Shown piece by piece: positions 10,201 to 16,952 of a stretch of 33,840 nt of DNA. The translations under genes were made by a program, and so were the position numbers. The stretch's first letter is position 1; the number at the start of each line of letters is the position of its first letter. Below the pieces are notes generated by a model that ran no database searches, was not told where the DNA came from, and worked only from the letters and a program-made list of their open reading frames with translations. Source of the DNA: an uncultured Duncaniella sp. (GTDB taxonomy: Bacteria; Bacteroidota; Bacteroidia; Bacteroidales; Muribaculaceae); the NCBI RefSeq assembly GCF_910578445.1, contig NZ_CAJTQC010000030.1:1-33840 (forward strand). Reading direction: 5' to 3'.

Positions 10201-13200
10201 AGAAGGTGAAGCCTTCCTTGGCAGGGGCAGCCTCAGGGGTGATCTTAGTGCCGAACTCGATGTCAACTGTTTTGTAAACCTCGCCGTCAACTACATAAGT
10301 AAGCGTGTAAGTGTTGACACTGAACTTGCCGGTAACAGTCACATCAGATGCAGGCATGGTCTCAGGAAGCCCTTCCCAGCCTGAGAAGCTGTAGCCTTCC
10401 TTTTCAGGTGCTGCCTCGGCGGTCAGTTTCTCGCCGAAACCGAACTGGAAGGTCTTGTAGACCTCTCCGTCTACCATATAGGTAAGCGTGTAGCTGTTGG
10501 TCGTGAATGTGCCGTTGACGGTTACATCTGACGCAGGCATGATTTCGGGGAGATCCTTCCAGCCTGAGAAGGTGAAGCCTTCCTTGACAGGGGCGGCCTC
10601 AGGGGTGATCTTAGTGCCGAACTCGATGTCAACTGTTTTGTAAACCTCGCCGTCAACTACATAAGTAAGCGTGTAAGTGTTGACACTGAACTTGCCCGTA
10701 ACGGTAACATCGGATGCAGGCATGGTATCAGGAAGTCCTTCCCAGCCTGAGAAGGTGTAGCCTTCTTTTTCAGGTGCTGCCTCGGCGGTCAGTTTCTCGC
10801 CGAAACCGAACTGGAAGGTCTTGTAGACCTCACCGTCTACAACATAGGTAAGCGTGTAGCTGTTGGTCGTGAATGTGCCGTTGACGGTTACATCTGACGC
10901 GGGCATGATTTCGGGGAGATCCTTCCAGCCTGAGAAGGTGAAGCCTTCTTTTTCGGGAGCAGCCTCTGCCTCTACGGTTGCGCCATAGGAATATTCGACG
11001 GTCTTGTAAACCTCACCGTCCACTACATAAGTAAGAGTGTAAGTGTTTATAGTAAATGTACCGGTAACAGTCACATCAGATGCAGGCATAGTAGTTGGAA
11101 GACCTTCCCAGCCTGAGAAGGTGTAGCCTTCTTTTTCAGGAGCGGACTCTGCCTCTACTGTTGCACCGTAAGAATATTCGACAGTCTTGTAAACTTCGCC
11201 GTCCACTTCATAAGTAAGAGTGTAAGTGTTGGCGGTGAATGAACCGTTGACAGTTACATCGGATGCAGGCATAGTAGATGGAAGGCCTTCCCAACCTGAG
11301 AATGTAAAACCTTCTTTAACGGGAGCAGCCTCTGCCTCTACGGTTGCGCCATAGGAATATTCGACGGTCTTGTAAACCTCACCGTCCAACATATAAGTAA
11401 GGGTGTAGCTGTTGAGGGTGAAGCTACCTTTAACAGTCATATCAGATGCAGGCATGGTAGTTGGAAGGCCTTCCCAGCCCGAGAAAGTGTAGCCTTCCTT
11501 TTCAGGAGCGGACTCAGCCTCTACCGTTGCACCGTAAGAATATTCGACAGTCTTGTAAACAGCGCCGTCTACTTCATAAGTAAGAGTGTAAGTGTTGGCG
11601 GTGAATGAACCGTTGACAGTTACATCGGATGCAGGCATAGTAGATGGCAGACCATCCCAACCTGAGAACGTGAAACCTTCTTTAACGGGAGCGGCCTCTG
11701 CCTCCACGGTTGCACCATAAGAATATTCGACGGTCTTATAAACCTCGCCGTCTAACATATAAGTAAGGGTGTAGCTGTTGAGTGCGAAGCAACCTTTAAC
11801 AGTCACATCAGATGCAGGCATGGTAGTTGGAAGGCCTTCCCAACCTGAGAAGGTGTAGCCTTCCTTTTCAGGAGCTGCCTCTACCTCTACTGTTGCACCG
11901 TAAGAATATTCGACGGTCTTATAAACTTCGCCGTCTACTTCATAAGTAAGAGTGTAAGTGTTGGCAGTGAAGAATCCGTTGACGGTTACATCGGATGCAG
12001 GCATAGTAGTTGGAAGACCATCCCAACCTGAGAACGTGAAACCTTCCTTTTCAGGAGCTGCCTCTGCCTCCACGGTTGCACCATAAGAATATTCGACGGT
12101 CTTATAAACCTCGCCGTCTAACATATAAGTAAGGGTGTAGCTGTTGAGTGCGAAGCTACCTTTAACAGTCACATCAGATGCAGGCATAGTAGATGGAAGT
12201 CCTTCCCAGCCTGAGAAGGTGTAGCCTTCCTTTTCAGGAGCTACCTCAGCCTCTACTGTTGCACCGTAAGAATATTCGACAGTCTTGTAAACAGCGCCGT
12301 CCAATTCATAAGTAAGAGTGTAAGTGTTGGCGGTGAATGAACCGTTGACGGTTACATCGGATGCAGGCATAGTAGATGGCAGACCATCCCAACCTGAGAA
12401 CGTGAAACCTTCTTTAACGGGAGCAGCCTCAGCCTCCACGGTTGCACCATAAGAATATGCGACGGTCTTGTAAACTTCGCCGTCAACCATATAAGTAAGG
12501 GTGTAGCTGTTGAGGGTGAAGCTACCTTTAACAGTCACATCAGATGCAGGCATAGTAGTTGGAAGGCCTTCCCATCCCGAGAAAGTGTAGCCTTCCTTTT
12601 CAGGAGCTGCCTCTGCCTCTACGGTTGCACCGTAAGAATATTCGACAGTCTTGTAAACTTCGCCGTCCACTTCATAAGTAAGAGTATAAGTGTTGGCAGA
12701 GAATGAACCATTGACGGTTACATCGGATGCAGGCATAGTAGATGGAAGTCCTTCCCAACCTGAGAACGTAAAACCTTCTTTAACAGGAGCGGCCTCTGCC
12801 TCTACTGTTGCACCATAGGAATATTCGACGGTCTTGTAAACCTCACCGTCAACTACATAAGTAAGAGAGTAAGTGTTTATAGTAAATGTACCGGTAACAG
12901 TCACATCAGATGCAGGCATGGTTGCAGGAAGCCCTTCCCAGCCTGAGAAAGTGTAGCCTTCCTTGACGGGAGCAGTCTCAGGGGTAATCGTCGCACCATA
13001 CTCAAGTTCATATGATTTATATTCTTCTCCATCCAAAACATATTTGAGCGTATATTTCTCAACTTCGAAATAGGCTTCTAATGTAATATCACTATTTACT
13101 ATAATCGTACGAGTGGCAGCAGTCTCACCGTCACTCCATCCAACAAAGCGGTAATATGAATCAGGAGTCGCCGTTATCTCAACTTGCGCTCCTTCCGGAT

Positions 13201-13684
13201 ATCTTCCGTTACTAATATTTACAGAACCACCTGATGCGGCAGTTACATTTACATCAAAGTATTTTACAATTGGTATATCATGAGGAGCTGACGGTAGACC
13301 TATGGCCTTGTTCGCCTCAAAAGTGATTGATTGGCCTTCAATATCCGTGATTTCACCAGTCTGTTTATCTTTAATTTTAAACGAGACTGTTTCACCTCTT
13401 TCCGTATTACTACGTATACGCATATAGAGGCAATTCTCTACACCGGATATGGACTCTGCCACTCCTCGACATTCATCACCGACAAAAGAAGCAACCTCGT
13501 AGCTCGTAAGATCCACCGGTTTTTCGTTTGTCGCAAAAGCCACATTAAAATAGAGGCTCATGTCATAACGATAATCAGCCGGATTGACGTTCCATTCAAG
13601 CGGGACACTCGCGCCTGAAGAGGAAAAAACCGTCAGAAACAGCACAATCAGCGTTACTAATGATTTGCTAATTGTTTTTTTCAT
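7223..13684 (-). CDS. Giant secreted repeat protein, about 31 InlB-B/Listeria-Bacteroides-type repeats, T9SS-like tail
   Basis: The 2153-residue product has a signal peptide (about 1-25), a beta module containing FVGDECRG (about 28-138) and a divergent InlB-B-like repeat with FVGWSDGE (about 144-209). Then come 31 tandem 61-residue units from residue 211 to about 2100, with core YTLTYVVDGEVYKT, EGYTFSGWEGLP and TMPASDVTV. The last unit is degenerate. The final 50 residues (LLTVYNLKGMLVLK to GKKILIK) resemble a T9SS sorting domain. The repeat type is known from listerial internalins and many Bacteroidetes surface proteins, where it forms beta-grasp-like adhesin stalks. No enzymatic domain is visible. 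It is the first gene of an operon with the C10 peptidase and is probably a surface or released fibrous adhesin; that role is inference. Confidence 0.9.
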   Translation of the reverse strand: MKKTISKSLVTLIVLFLTVFSSSGASVPLEWNVNPADYRYDMSLYFNVAFATNEKPVDLTSYEVASFVGDECRGVAESISGVENCLYMRIRSNTERGETVSFKIKDKQTGEITDIEGQSITFEANKAIGLPSAPHDIPIVKYFDVNVTAASGGSVNISNGRYPEGAQVEITATPDSYYRFVGWSDGETAATRTIIVNSDITLEAYFEVEKYTLKYVLDGEEYKSYELEYGATITPETAPVKEGYTFSGWEGLPATMPASDVTVTGTFTINTYSLTYVVDGEVYKTVEYSYGATVEAEAAPVKEGFTFSGWEGLPSTMPASDVTVNGSFSANTYTLTYEVDGEVYKTVEYSYGATVEAEAAPEKEGYTFSGWEGLPTTMPASDVTVKGSFTLNSYTLTYMVDGEVYKTVAYSYGATVEAEAAPVKEGFTFSGWDGLPSTMPASDVTVNGSFTANTYTLTYELDGAVYKTVEYSYGATVEAEVAPEKEGYTFSGWEGLPSTMPASDVTVKGSFALNSYTLTYMLDGEVYKTVEYSYGATVEAEAAPEKEGFTFSGWDGLPTTMPASDVTVNGFFTANTYTLTYEVDGEVYKTVEYSYGATVEVEAAPEKEGYTFSGWEGLPTTMPASDVTVKGCFALNSYTLTYMLDGEVYKTVEYSYGATVEAEAAPVKEGFTFSGWDGLPSTMPASDVTVNGSFTANTYTLTYEVDGAVYKTVEYSYGATVEAESAPEKEGYTFSGWEGLPTTMPASDMTVKGSFTLNSYTLTYMLDGEVYKTVEYSYGATVEAEAAPVKEGFTFSGWEGLPSTMPASDVTVNGSFTANTYTLTYEVDGEVYKTVEYSYGATVEAESAPEKEGYTFSGWEGLPTTMPASDVTVTGTFTINTYTLTYVVDGEVYKTVEYSYGATVEAEAAPEKEGFTFSGWKDLPEIMPASDVTVNGTFTTNSYTLTYVVDGEVYKTFQFGFGEKLTAEAAPEKEGYTFSGWEGLPDTMPASDVTVTGKFSVNTYTLTYVVDGEVYKTVDIEFGTKITPEAAPVKEGFTFSGWKDLPEIMPASDVTVNGTFTTNSYTLTYMVDGEVYKTFQFGFGEKLTAEAAPEKEGYSFSGWEGLPETMPASDVTVTGKFSVNTYTLTYVVDGEVYKTVDIEFGTKITPEAAPAKEGFTFSGWKDLPEIMPASDVTVNGTFSTNSYTLTYMVDGEVYKTFQFGFGEKLTAEAAPEKEGYTFSGWEGLPETMPASDVTVTGKFTVNTYTLTYVVDGEVYKTVEIEFGSKITPEAAPEKEGFTFSGWKDLPEIMPASDVTVNGTFSTNSYTLTYMVDGEVYKTFQFGFGEKLTAEAAPEKEGYTFSGWEGLPETMPASDVTVTGKFTVNTYTLTYVVDGEVYKTVDIEFGSKITPEAAPEKEGFTFSGWKDLPEIMPASDVTVNGSFTTNSYTLTYVVDGEVYKTFQFGFGEKLTAEAAPEKEGYTFSGWEGLPETMPASDVTVTGKFTVNTYTLTYVVDGEVYKTVNIEFGTKITPEAAPVKEGFTFSGWKDLPEIMPASDVTVNGSFTTNSYTLTYMVDGEVYKTFQFGFGEKLTAEAAPEKEGYTFSGWEGLPETMPASDVTVTGKFTVNVYTLTYVVDGEVYKTVNIEFGTKITPEAAPVKEGFTFSGWKDLPEIMPASDVTVNGSFTTNSYTLTYMVDGEVYKTFQFGFGEKLTAEAAPEKEGYTFSGWEGLPETMPASDVTVTGKFTVNVYTLTYVVDGEVYKTVDIEFGSKITPEAAPEKEGFTFSGWKDLPEIMPASDVTVNGSFTTNSYTLTYMVDGEVYKTFQFGFGEKLTAEAAPEKEGYSFSGWEGLPETMPASDVTVNGTFTVNTYTLTYVVDGEVYKTVEYAYGSNIEAEAAPEKEGYTFSGWDGLPETMPASDVTVDGHFVVNTYTLTYVVDGNIYKNVEIEFGSKITPEAAPVKEGYTFSGWEGLPETMPASDVTVNSVYTINTYILTYMVDDEVYVTTEVAFGSKITPEEAPEKEGYTFSGWDGLPETMPASDVTVNAYYTANYYKLTAYIDGEVYFEAELLMGEAIEIPEPQFPSGKVFDGWIEEVPATMPAHDVEIHGTTSIFSTLTNIFVDENSLLTVYNLKGMLVLKDVTIREASQKLSKGIYIINGKKILIK
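7385..13054 (-). repeat. Coding tandem array, 31 units of 183 bp with 366-bp higher-order organisation
   Basis: The period is 183 bp: CAGCCTGAGA at 8181 recurs in the same phase 183 bp later. Translated units fall into blocks. Unit 1 is divergent. Units 2-11 (11042-12871) alternate two types, one with VEYSYG and VKGSF, the other with VEYSYG and VNGSF. Units 12-27 (8114-11041) alternate a FQFGFGEKLTAE type and a VDIEFGTKITPE/KDLPEIMPAS type. Units 28-31 (7385-8113) are more diverged. The alternation gives a 366-bp dimeric repeat. Confidence 0.95.
8463..9211 (-). repeat. Exact tandem duplication of one repeat dimer
   Basis: Bases 8463-8845 are identical, as far as I can read line by line, to 8829-9211 (offset 366). 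They correspond to units 24-25 and 22-23. Both copies share the otherwise rare reading KFTVNV, and both encode VNIEFG. Synonymous positions are also identical, which marks this as the youngest expansion in the array. Confidence 0.85.
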
Positions 13685-14107
13685 TGGTGTTAATAAAGTT
13701 TAATAAGCAATTAATTCGTAATATTTGCGATGGTATGATATATTTATTATTGTGTATCAGCAATCCAGACAACGTAAGCATACTGATTTAAGACAATTCA
13801 ACAATTAACCCAAATCAAAGCCGAAAACTTCTTATCAGCTTCCGGCTATCGTATGATAAATGTTACCCTCCTATTCTTATCTCAGAAAAAATTCAGGCTG
13901 CAAACAATATAAATCGGATTTTCAATGCAAAATTATATAAAATAATTGAAACAATATATATAAATATGTGGGAATTATAATTTTGATTTTATTTTTTTAA
14001 TTTAAATAGATATTGACATCATCATATAAGTGTATAAATAGCACATAACCTAAATATATTGACAATGACAAAACTTGGTTCAGTTCTCTTTACCACCTTT
14101 AGAACTA
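13685..14107. other. 423-bp AT-rich intergenic region, leader of the repeat-protein operon
   Basis: No convincing gene is present. The stretch 13920-14040 is extremely AT-rich. On the minus strand a TAATTTTG box lies at 13928-13935, which would give the repeat-protein transcript a leader of roughly 240 bases. No clear terminator follows the beta-lactamase stop codon; only a weak AGTTCT/AGAACT pair near 14083-14107 is seen. Confidence 0.6.
13928..13935 (-). promoter_or_regulatory. Candidate -7 box of the repeat-protein/peptidase operon
   Basis: The minus strand reads TAATTTTG, a full match to the Bacteroidetes -7 consensus TAnnTTTG. No good TTTG box sits 19-21 bases upstream, so this is weak evidence. 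It is the only consensus -7 match I found between the operon start and the beta-lactamase gene. Confidence 0.3.
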
Positions 14108-15022
14108 TCAGTTTTCATGCCCAACAAAATCATTGTAGACACATTTTGAGATTTCAGCAATCACAGCCGAAGCCTCATCCTCACTGCCATTGAAATCACG
14201 TATAAAAACAGCAAGGCTATAATCACGACCATCAGGCAATCTGAAGTAACCGACATCATTGTGAGCAATCAGTTCACCGACATCATTTCGATAACCACTT
14301 CCTGTCTTGTGGCCAAACAACACTCCATCACCCTCCATGACAGCAGCTCCAAGACGATTTTGACCTGTAGTCACAACAGTCAGAGCACTTTTTATCGAGT
14401 CCTGACTAGCCCGACAGACAAGATCGGAGTTAAACACCTGCTTTATCAGCACAGCGGCAGCCAGAGGAGACGTGCAGTTAAGATAGCTGAGACTATGATT
14501 CTGTTTCATATCCGCTTCCGAATAGCGTATATGGAAAGTCGTATCCATCGCAAGGCTCTTTACCAACCCGTCAGTTTCAACCGGTGACACTATATGACTG
14601 AAAAGGAGATTGCTCGCATTATTGTCGCTCGACACCAGAGAATATCTGACCAATTCACCGACTGTGACCGTAAAATCCTTGTCTATATATTTTTTCAGCA
14701 TCGGACTCCATGTCTCCCGGTCAAGCTCTCCGGCTGATATCGACAATATGCTGTCAAGCCCAGTGCCATTAAGTTCCAACACCTTACCGACAGCCAATGA
14801 CTGATGGAGTTTGAACACACTCATCATAGGATAAGCCACACCATTGTTGACTGTCACAGTGTCACCATCACTGACAAATGCTATTCCGACAACACCGGGA
14901 ACAGAGTCTGCAATTGCATATAATTTATCTCTTAGTGATGAATCTGAAGAGGAAGAGGCTTTCTGACAAGATGTGAATACGCACATCAAACATACTAAAC
15001 AAAATAACAATGATTTTTTCAT
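14108..15022 (-). CDS. Class A beta-lactamase, subclass A2 (CfxA/CblA-like), lipoprotein
   Basis: The 304-residue protein carries the complete class A serine beta-lactamase motifs: SVFK (Ser68, Lys71), SDN (132-134), the deacylating glutamate of the omega region in SEADM (Glu169), and KTGSG (239-243). Segments such as YPMMSVFKLHQSL, LDRETWSPMLK, SDNNASNLL and AHNDVGYF are close to CfxA as I remember it, which places it in the Bacteroidetes A2 group with CfxA, CblA and CepA. The N-terminus MKKSLLFCLVCLMCVFTSC looks like a lipoprotein signal with Cys19, so the enzyme is probably anchored to a membrane facing the periplasm. It would hydrolyse penicillins or cephalosporins; the spectrum cannot be read from sequence. 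It has its own promoter and no mobile genes directly beside it, so it may be a resident chromosomal gene. Confidence 0.93.
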   Translation of the reverse strand: MKKSLLFCLVCLMCVFTSCQKASSSSDSSLRDKLYAIADSVPGVVGIAFVSDGDTVTVNNGVAYPMMSVFKLHQSLAVGKVLELNGTGLDSILSISAGELDRETWSPMLKKYIDKDFTVTVGELVRYSLVSSDNNASNLLFSHIVSPVETDGLVKSLAMDTTFHIRYSEADMKQNHSLSYLNCTSPLAAAVLIKQVFNSDLVCRASQDSIKSALTVVTTGQNRLGAAVMEGDGVLFGHKTGSGYRNDVGELIAHNDVGYFRLPDGRDYSLAVFIRDFNGSEDEASAVIAEISKCVYNDFVGHEN

Positions 15023-15094
15023 AAAATAAATTAGCTATAATCCCTCATGCCGACAAAAAAAGCATGAACATAATATCAAAACGTTGGTAAAATA

Positions 15095-15125
15095 CAAATT
15101 TAAATAATTTTTATCACAAACCAAA
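15095..15125 (-). promoter_or_regulatory. Bacteroidetes-type promoter of the beta-lactamase gene
   Basis: On the minus strand TTTG (15122-15125) is followed after 19 bases by TAAATTTG (15095-15102). Both match the Bacteroides -33/-7 consensus exactly. The predicted transcript starts around 15088, leaving a leader of about 65 bases before the ATG at 15022. Confidence 0.65.
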
Positions 15126-15184
15126 ACCACAATGCTTGAGTCTTCGGCAATCCAACCTAAATTTTATTACACCCTACAAATAAT

Positions 15185-15220
15185 AATGGCTATCCTCCCA
15201 TAACTGAATGGATAGCCATT
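15185..15220 (-). terminator. Terminator of the 163-residue protein gene
   Basis: AATGGCTATCC (15185-15195) and GGATAGCCATT (15210-15220) form a perfect 11-bp stem with a 14-base loop. On the minus strand it is followed by ATTATTT. It lies 26 bases past the stop codon at 15247 and separates this gene from the beta-lactamase promoter. Confidence 0.7.
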
Positions 15221-15246
15221 GTGTTAGAATAGTCAATCCGACTTAA

Positions 15247-15738
15247 TTAAAAAGTCACGGAAAGACTCATCGCAGGGATATATGACATATTTTGCCCGAT
15301 AGCCGGAGTGGTGAGTTGAGTAACGCCCATACTCATGCCTATCTTCTTGGCTTTATTCCTATTATGATATGCTACGCAAAGTATTGGCACACTCGCCACT
15401 GTAATGGCCGCACCGGAGATCATGGCGACTTTTGATGCGGTTGACATTGCATCAGACCCCAAATCGGAATTCGATGTAAAAAGTAACAGTACGCCTGTTG
15501 TTGTAGCAGCAATACCCACACCGAATGTAGTCCAACCAACGGTGCGCAATGCCTTGTATTTACCCCATTCCGGGGTATTCTTGTAGGCATCATTCATCAG
15601 CATTGACGGGTATTGCTGTGGACTCTGACTACTGATACCGGTCTGCACATCAGCCTGATTGCAGGAAATTGAATCGTTTTGCGAGTACGCACAAACTGCC
15701 GATACAATAAAAACTATAAATATTAAGATTTTCTTCAT
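15247..15738 (-). CDS. Small exported protein with two membrane segments, unknown function
   Basis: I do not recognise the family. The 163-residue product starts with a good signal peptide (MKKILIFIVFIVSAVCAYSQ). A polar stretch rich in Ser and Gln follows, then two hydrophobic segments (about 66-89 and 103-125) that could be membrane helices, a basic NRNKAKK stretch, and a C-terminus ending MSLSVTF. A terminal aromatic residue after alternating hydrophobics is typical of outer-membrane strands, but one strand is not enough to claim that. The gene stands alone with its own terminator and a long upstream region. The start at 15738 is fixed by the signal peptide. Confidence 0.75.
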   Translation of the reverse strand: MKKILIFIVFIVSAVCAYSQNDSISCNQADVQTGISSQSPQQYPSMLMNDAYKNTPEWGKYKALRTVGWTTFGVGIAATTTGVLLLFTSNSDLGSDAMSTASKVAMISGAAITVASVPILCVAYHNRNKAKKIGMSMGVTQLTTPAIGQNMSYIPAMSLSVTF

Positions 15739-16107
15739 ATTGATATTTCTCAGTTGGCCCGATGAAGAGTTTATTAGTGAAAGAAAACGTGAGCCAACTA
15801 TGCCACCGTTGCACGCTTGAAAAATAACTGTGTTTCAAATTATAAGATAGGCATAACGTTTTCAAAAAACTACAGTGAAGCGAACGCCGTAAATTCGATT
15901 GCAAAGTTACCTATAATGTCGTAATCTACTATATTCCAAAAGCTAAAAACAATTAATCAACCGAAATCGAATTAATATAGTGAATGGATATTAAAAATAA
16001 CAAAATCATTTGCTTGGAATGACTCGATTTCCGCCGATAGTACACTTTTAGTACACATCATAAAAGAAATAATGACTGAAAACCAAGCGATTATCAGTCA
16101 TTATCAG
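15739..16107. other. Intergenic region between the small exported protein and tRNA-Leu
   Basis: No gene is supported here. A minus-strand TAACTTTG (15902-15909) matches the -7 consensus and could start the 163-residue protein transcript with a leader of about 160 bases. No matching TTTG box at normal spacing was found. The rest (15910-16107) is AT-rich and unremarkable. Confidence 0.45.
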
Positions 16108-16189
16108 TACCCGGACCCGGGATCGAACCGGGATGGATTGCTCCAACGGTGTTTGAGACCGTCGCGTCTACCGATTCCGCCATCCGGGC
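16108..16189 (-). tRNA. tRNA-Leu, anticodon CAA
   Basis: The 82-base minus-strand sequence folds as a class II tRNA. The acceptor is GCCCGGA/TCCGGGT with a G1-U72 wobble and A73. The D arm is GCGGAATCGGTAGACGC. The anticodon stem ACGGT/ACCGT has loop CTCAAAC (anticodon CAA, reading UUG). There is a long variable arm (TGGAGCAATCCA), and the T arm is CCCGGTTCGATCCCGGG. The 3' CCA is not encoded and must be added after transcription. Confidence 0.95.
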
Positions 16190-16260
16190 AACTTTATATT
16201 CGTCTAACTTCAAGGACTGCCGGGCGACATTCTGTAAAACCAAAAGTGATTCACATCACC

Positions 16261-16330
16261 AAAAAATGTCTGCCTTTGTCCCTGAGCGTCGCCTATGCGA
16301 CTTAGACGGGGACAAAGGTAGACATTTTTT
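16261..16330 (-). terminator. Large nested hairpin after the gamma-carbonic anhydrase gene
   Basis: Arms 16261-16282 and 16309-16330 pair over 22 positions with one mismatch, from an A6/T6 base through TGTCTGCC to TTTGTCCC. An inner GTCGC/GCGAC hairpin fills the loop. Long T runs follow on either strand, so it can terminate both ways. It begins 21 bases past the stop codon of the carbonic anhydrase gene and likely ends the rnz-aminopeptidase-carbonic anhydrase transcript. Confidence 0.75.
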
Positions 16331-16351
16331 TTTATACTTACAAGAGGAAGA

Positions 16352-16888
16352 TTAAAAATCTGTCGGAGCTTCCGGATCTGTGTACCAGCGGGAATACCTC
16401 AGATAGTTGTGGGCTATCTTTTTATTGAGTTCTCGTGAAGTTTCAGGATCGACCATCTTTATGAATTTGGCAGGAGCACCACCCCAAAGTTCATTCGGCC
16501 CGATTTTGGTGCGTGAAAGCACAACCGAACCGGCTGCAACGAGAGCATTTTCTCCGACTTCGGCATCGTCCATCACAACCGCTCCCATACCAATAAGGGC
16601 ATAATCGCGGATTTTAGCACCATGAATGGTCACATTGTGTCCGATAGAGACATCATTGCCAATCTCGATTGTCGATTTCTTATATAAGGTATGAAGGACA
16701 GAACCATCCTGAATGTTTACTCGATTGCCAATACGAATCGAGTTGACATCTCCACGGATAACGGTGTTGAACCATACGCTGCACTCGCTACCCATGACTA
16801 CATCGCCGACAACGGTAGCATTCTCGGCAAGAAAAGTATCAGGTCCGATTTCCGGAGTGAAACCCCTGACAGGAATTATCAAGGCCAT
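16352..16888 (-). CDS. Gamma-class carbonic anhydrase-like hexapeptide protein
   Basis: The 178-residue protein is a left-handed beta-helix protein with hexapeptide repeats from about residue 20 to 140. It has the three metal-binding histidines of the gamma carbonic anhydrase/YrdA/PaaY group: His66 in DGSVLHTL, and His84 and His89 in SIGHNVTIHGAKI. WGGAPAKFIK near residue 135 and a C-terminal helix are typical of the family. Members bind zinc or iron in a trimer interface; many are only weakly active as carbonic anhydrases, so the reaction is uncertain. It is the last gene of a minus-strand run, 64 bp after the aminopeptidase gene, and is followed by a strong terminator. Confidence 0.9.
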   Translation of the reverse strand: MALIIPVRGFTPEIGPDTFLAENATVVGDVVMGSECSVWFNTVIRGDVNSIRIGNRVNIQDGSVLHTLYKKSTIEIGNDVSIGHNVTIHGAKIRDYALIGMGAVVMDDAEVGENALVAAGSVVLSRTKIGPNELWGGAPAKFIKMVDPETSRELNKKIAHNYLRYSRWYTDPEAPTDF

Positions 16889-16952
16889 TTTTTAATAATC
16901 ATAAAAGTTAAACATCAGTGGAGCACCAACCCCACCATCTGACTTAAATCGG

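Noticed and set aside
7385..13054. The 183-bp repeats considered as a CRISPR-like or non-coding satellite array
   Set aside because: The repeats keep one reading frame throughout, have no spacers, and encode a recognised extracellular repeat type.
13919..13953. The TTTCAAT/ATTGAAA pair in the AT-rich leader as an operator
   Set aside because: It is a 7-bp match in very AT-rich DNA, which is likely by chance.
15650..15904. An 84-codon minus-strand frame overlapping the start of the 163-residue protein
   Set aside because: It overlaps a better gene with a signal peptide, lacks motifs, and spans the likely promoter region.
16072..16355. Two plus-strand frames across the tRNA and the large hairpin
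   Set aside because: They run through tRNA-Leu and a terminator, so coding is not credible.
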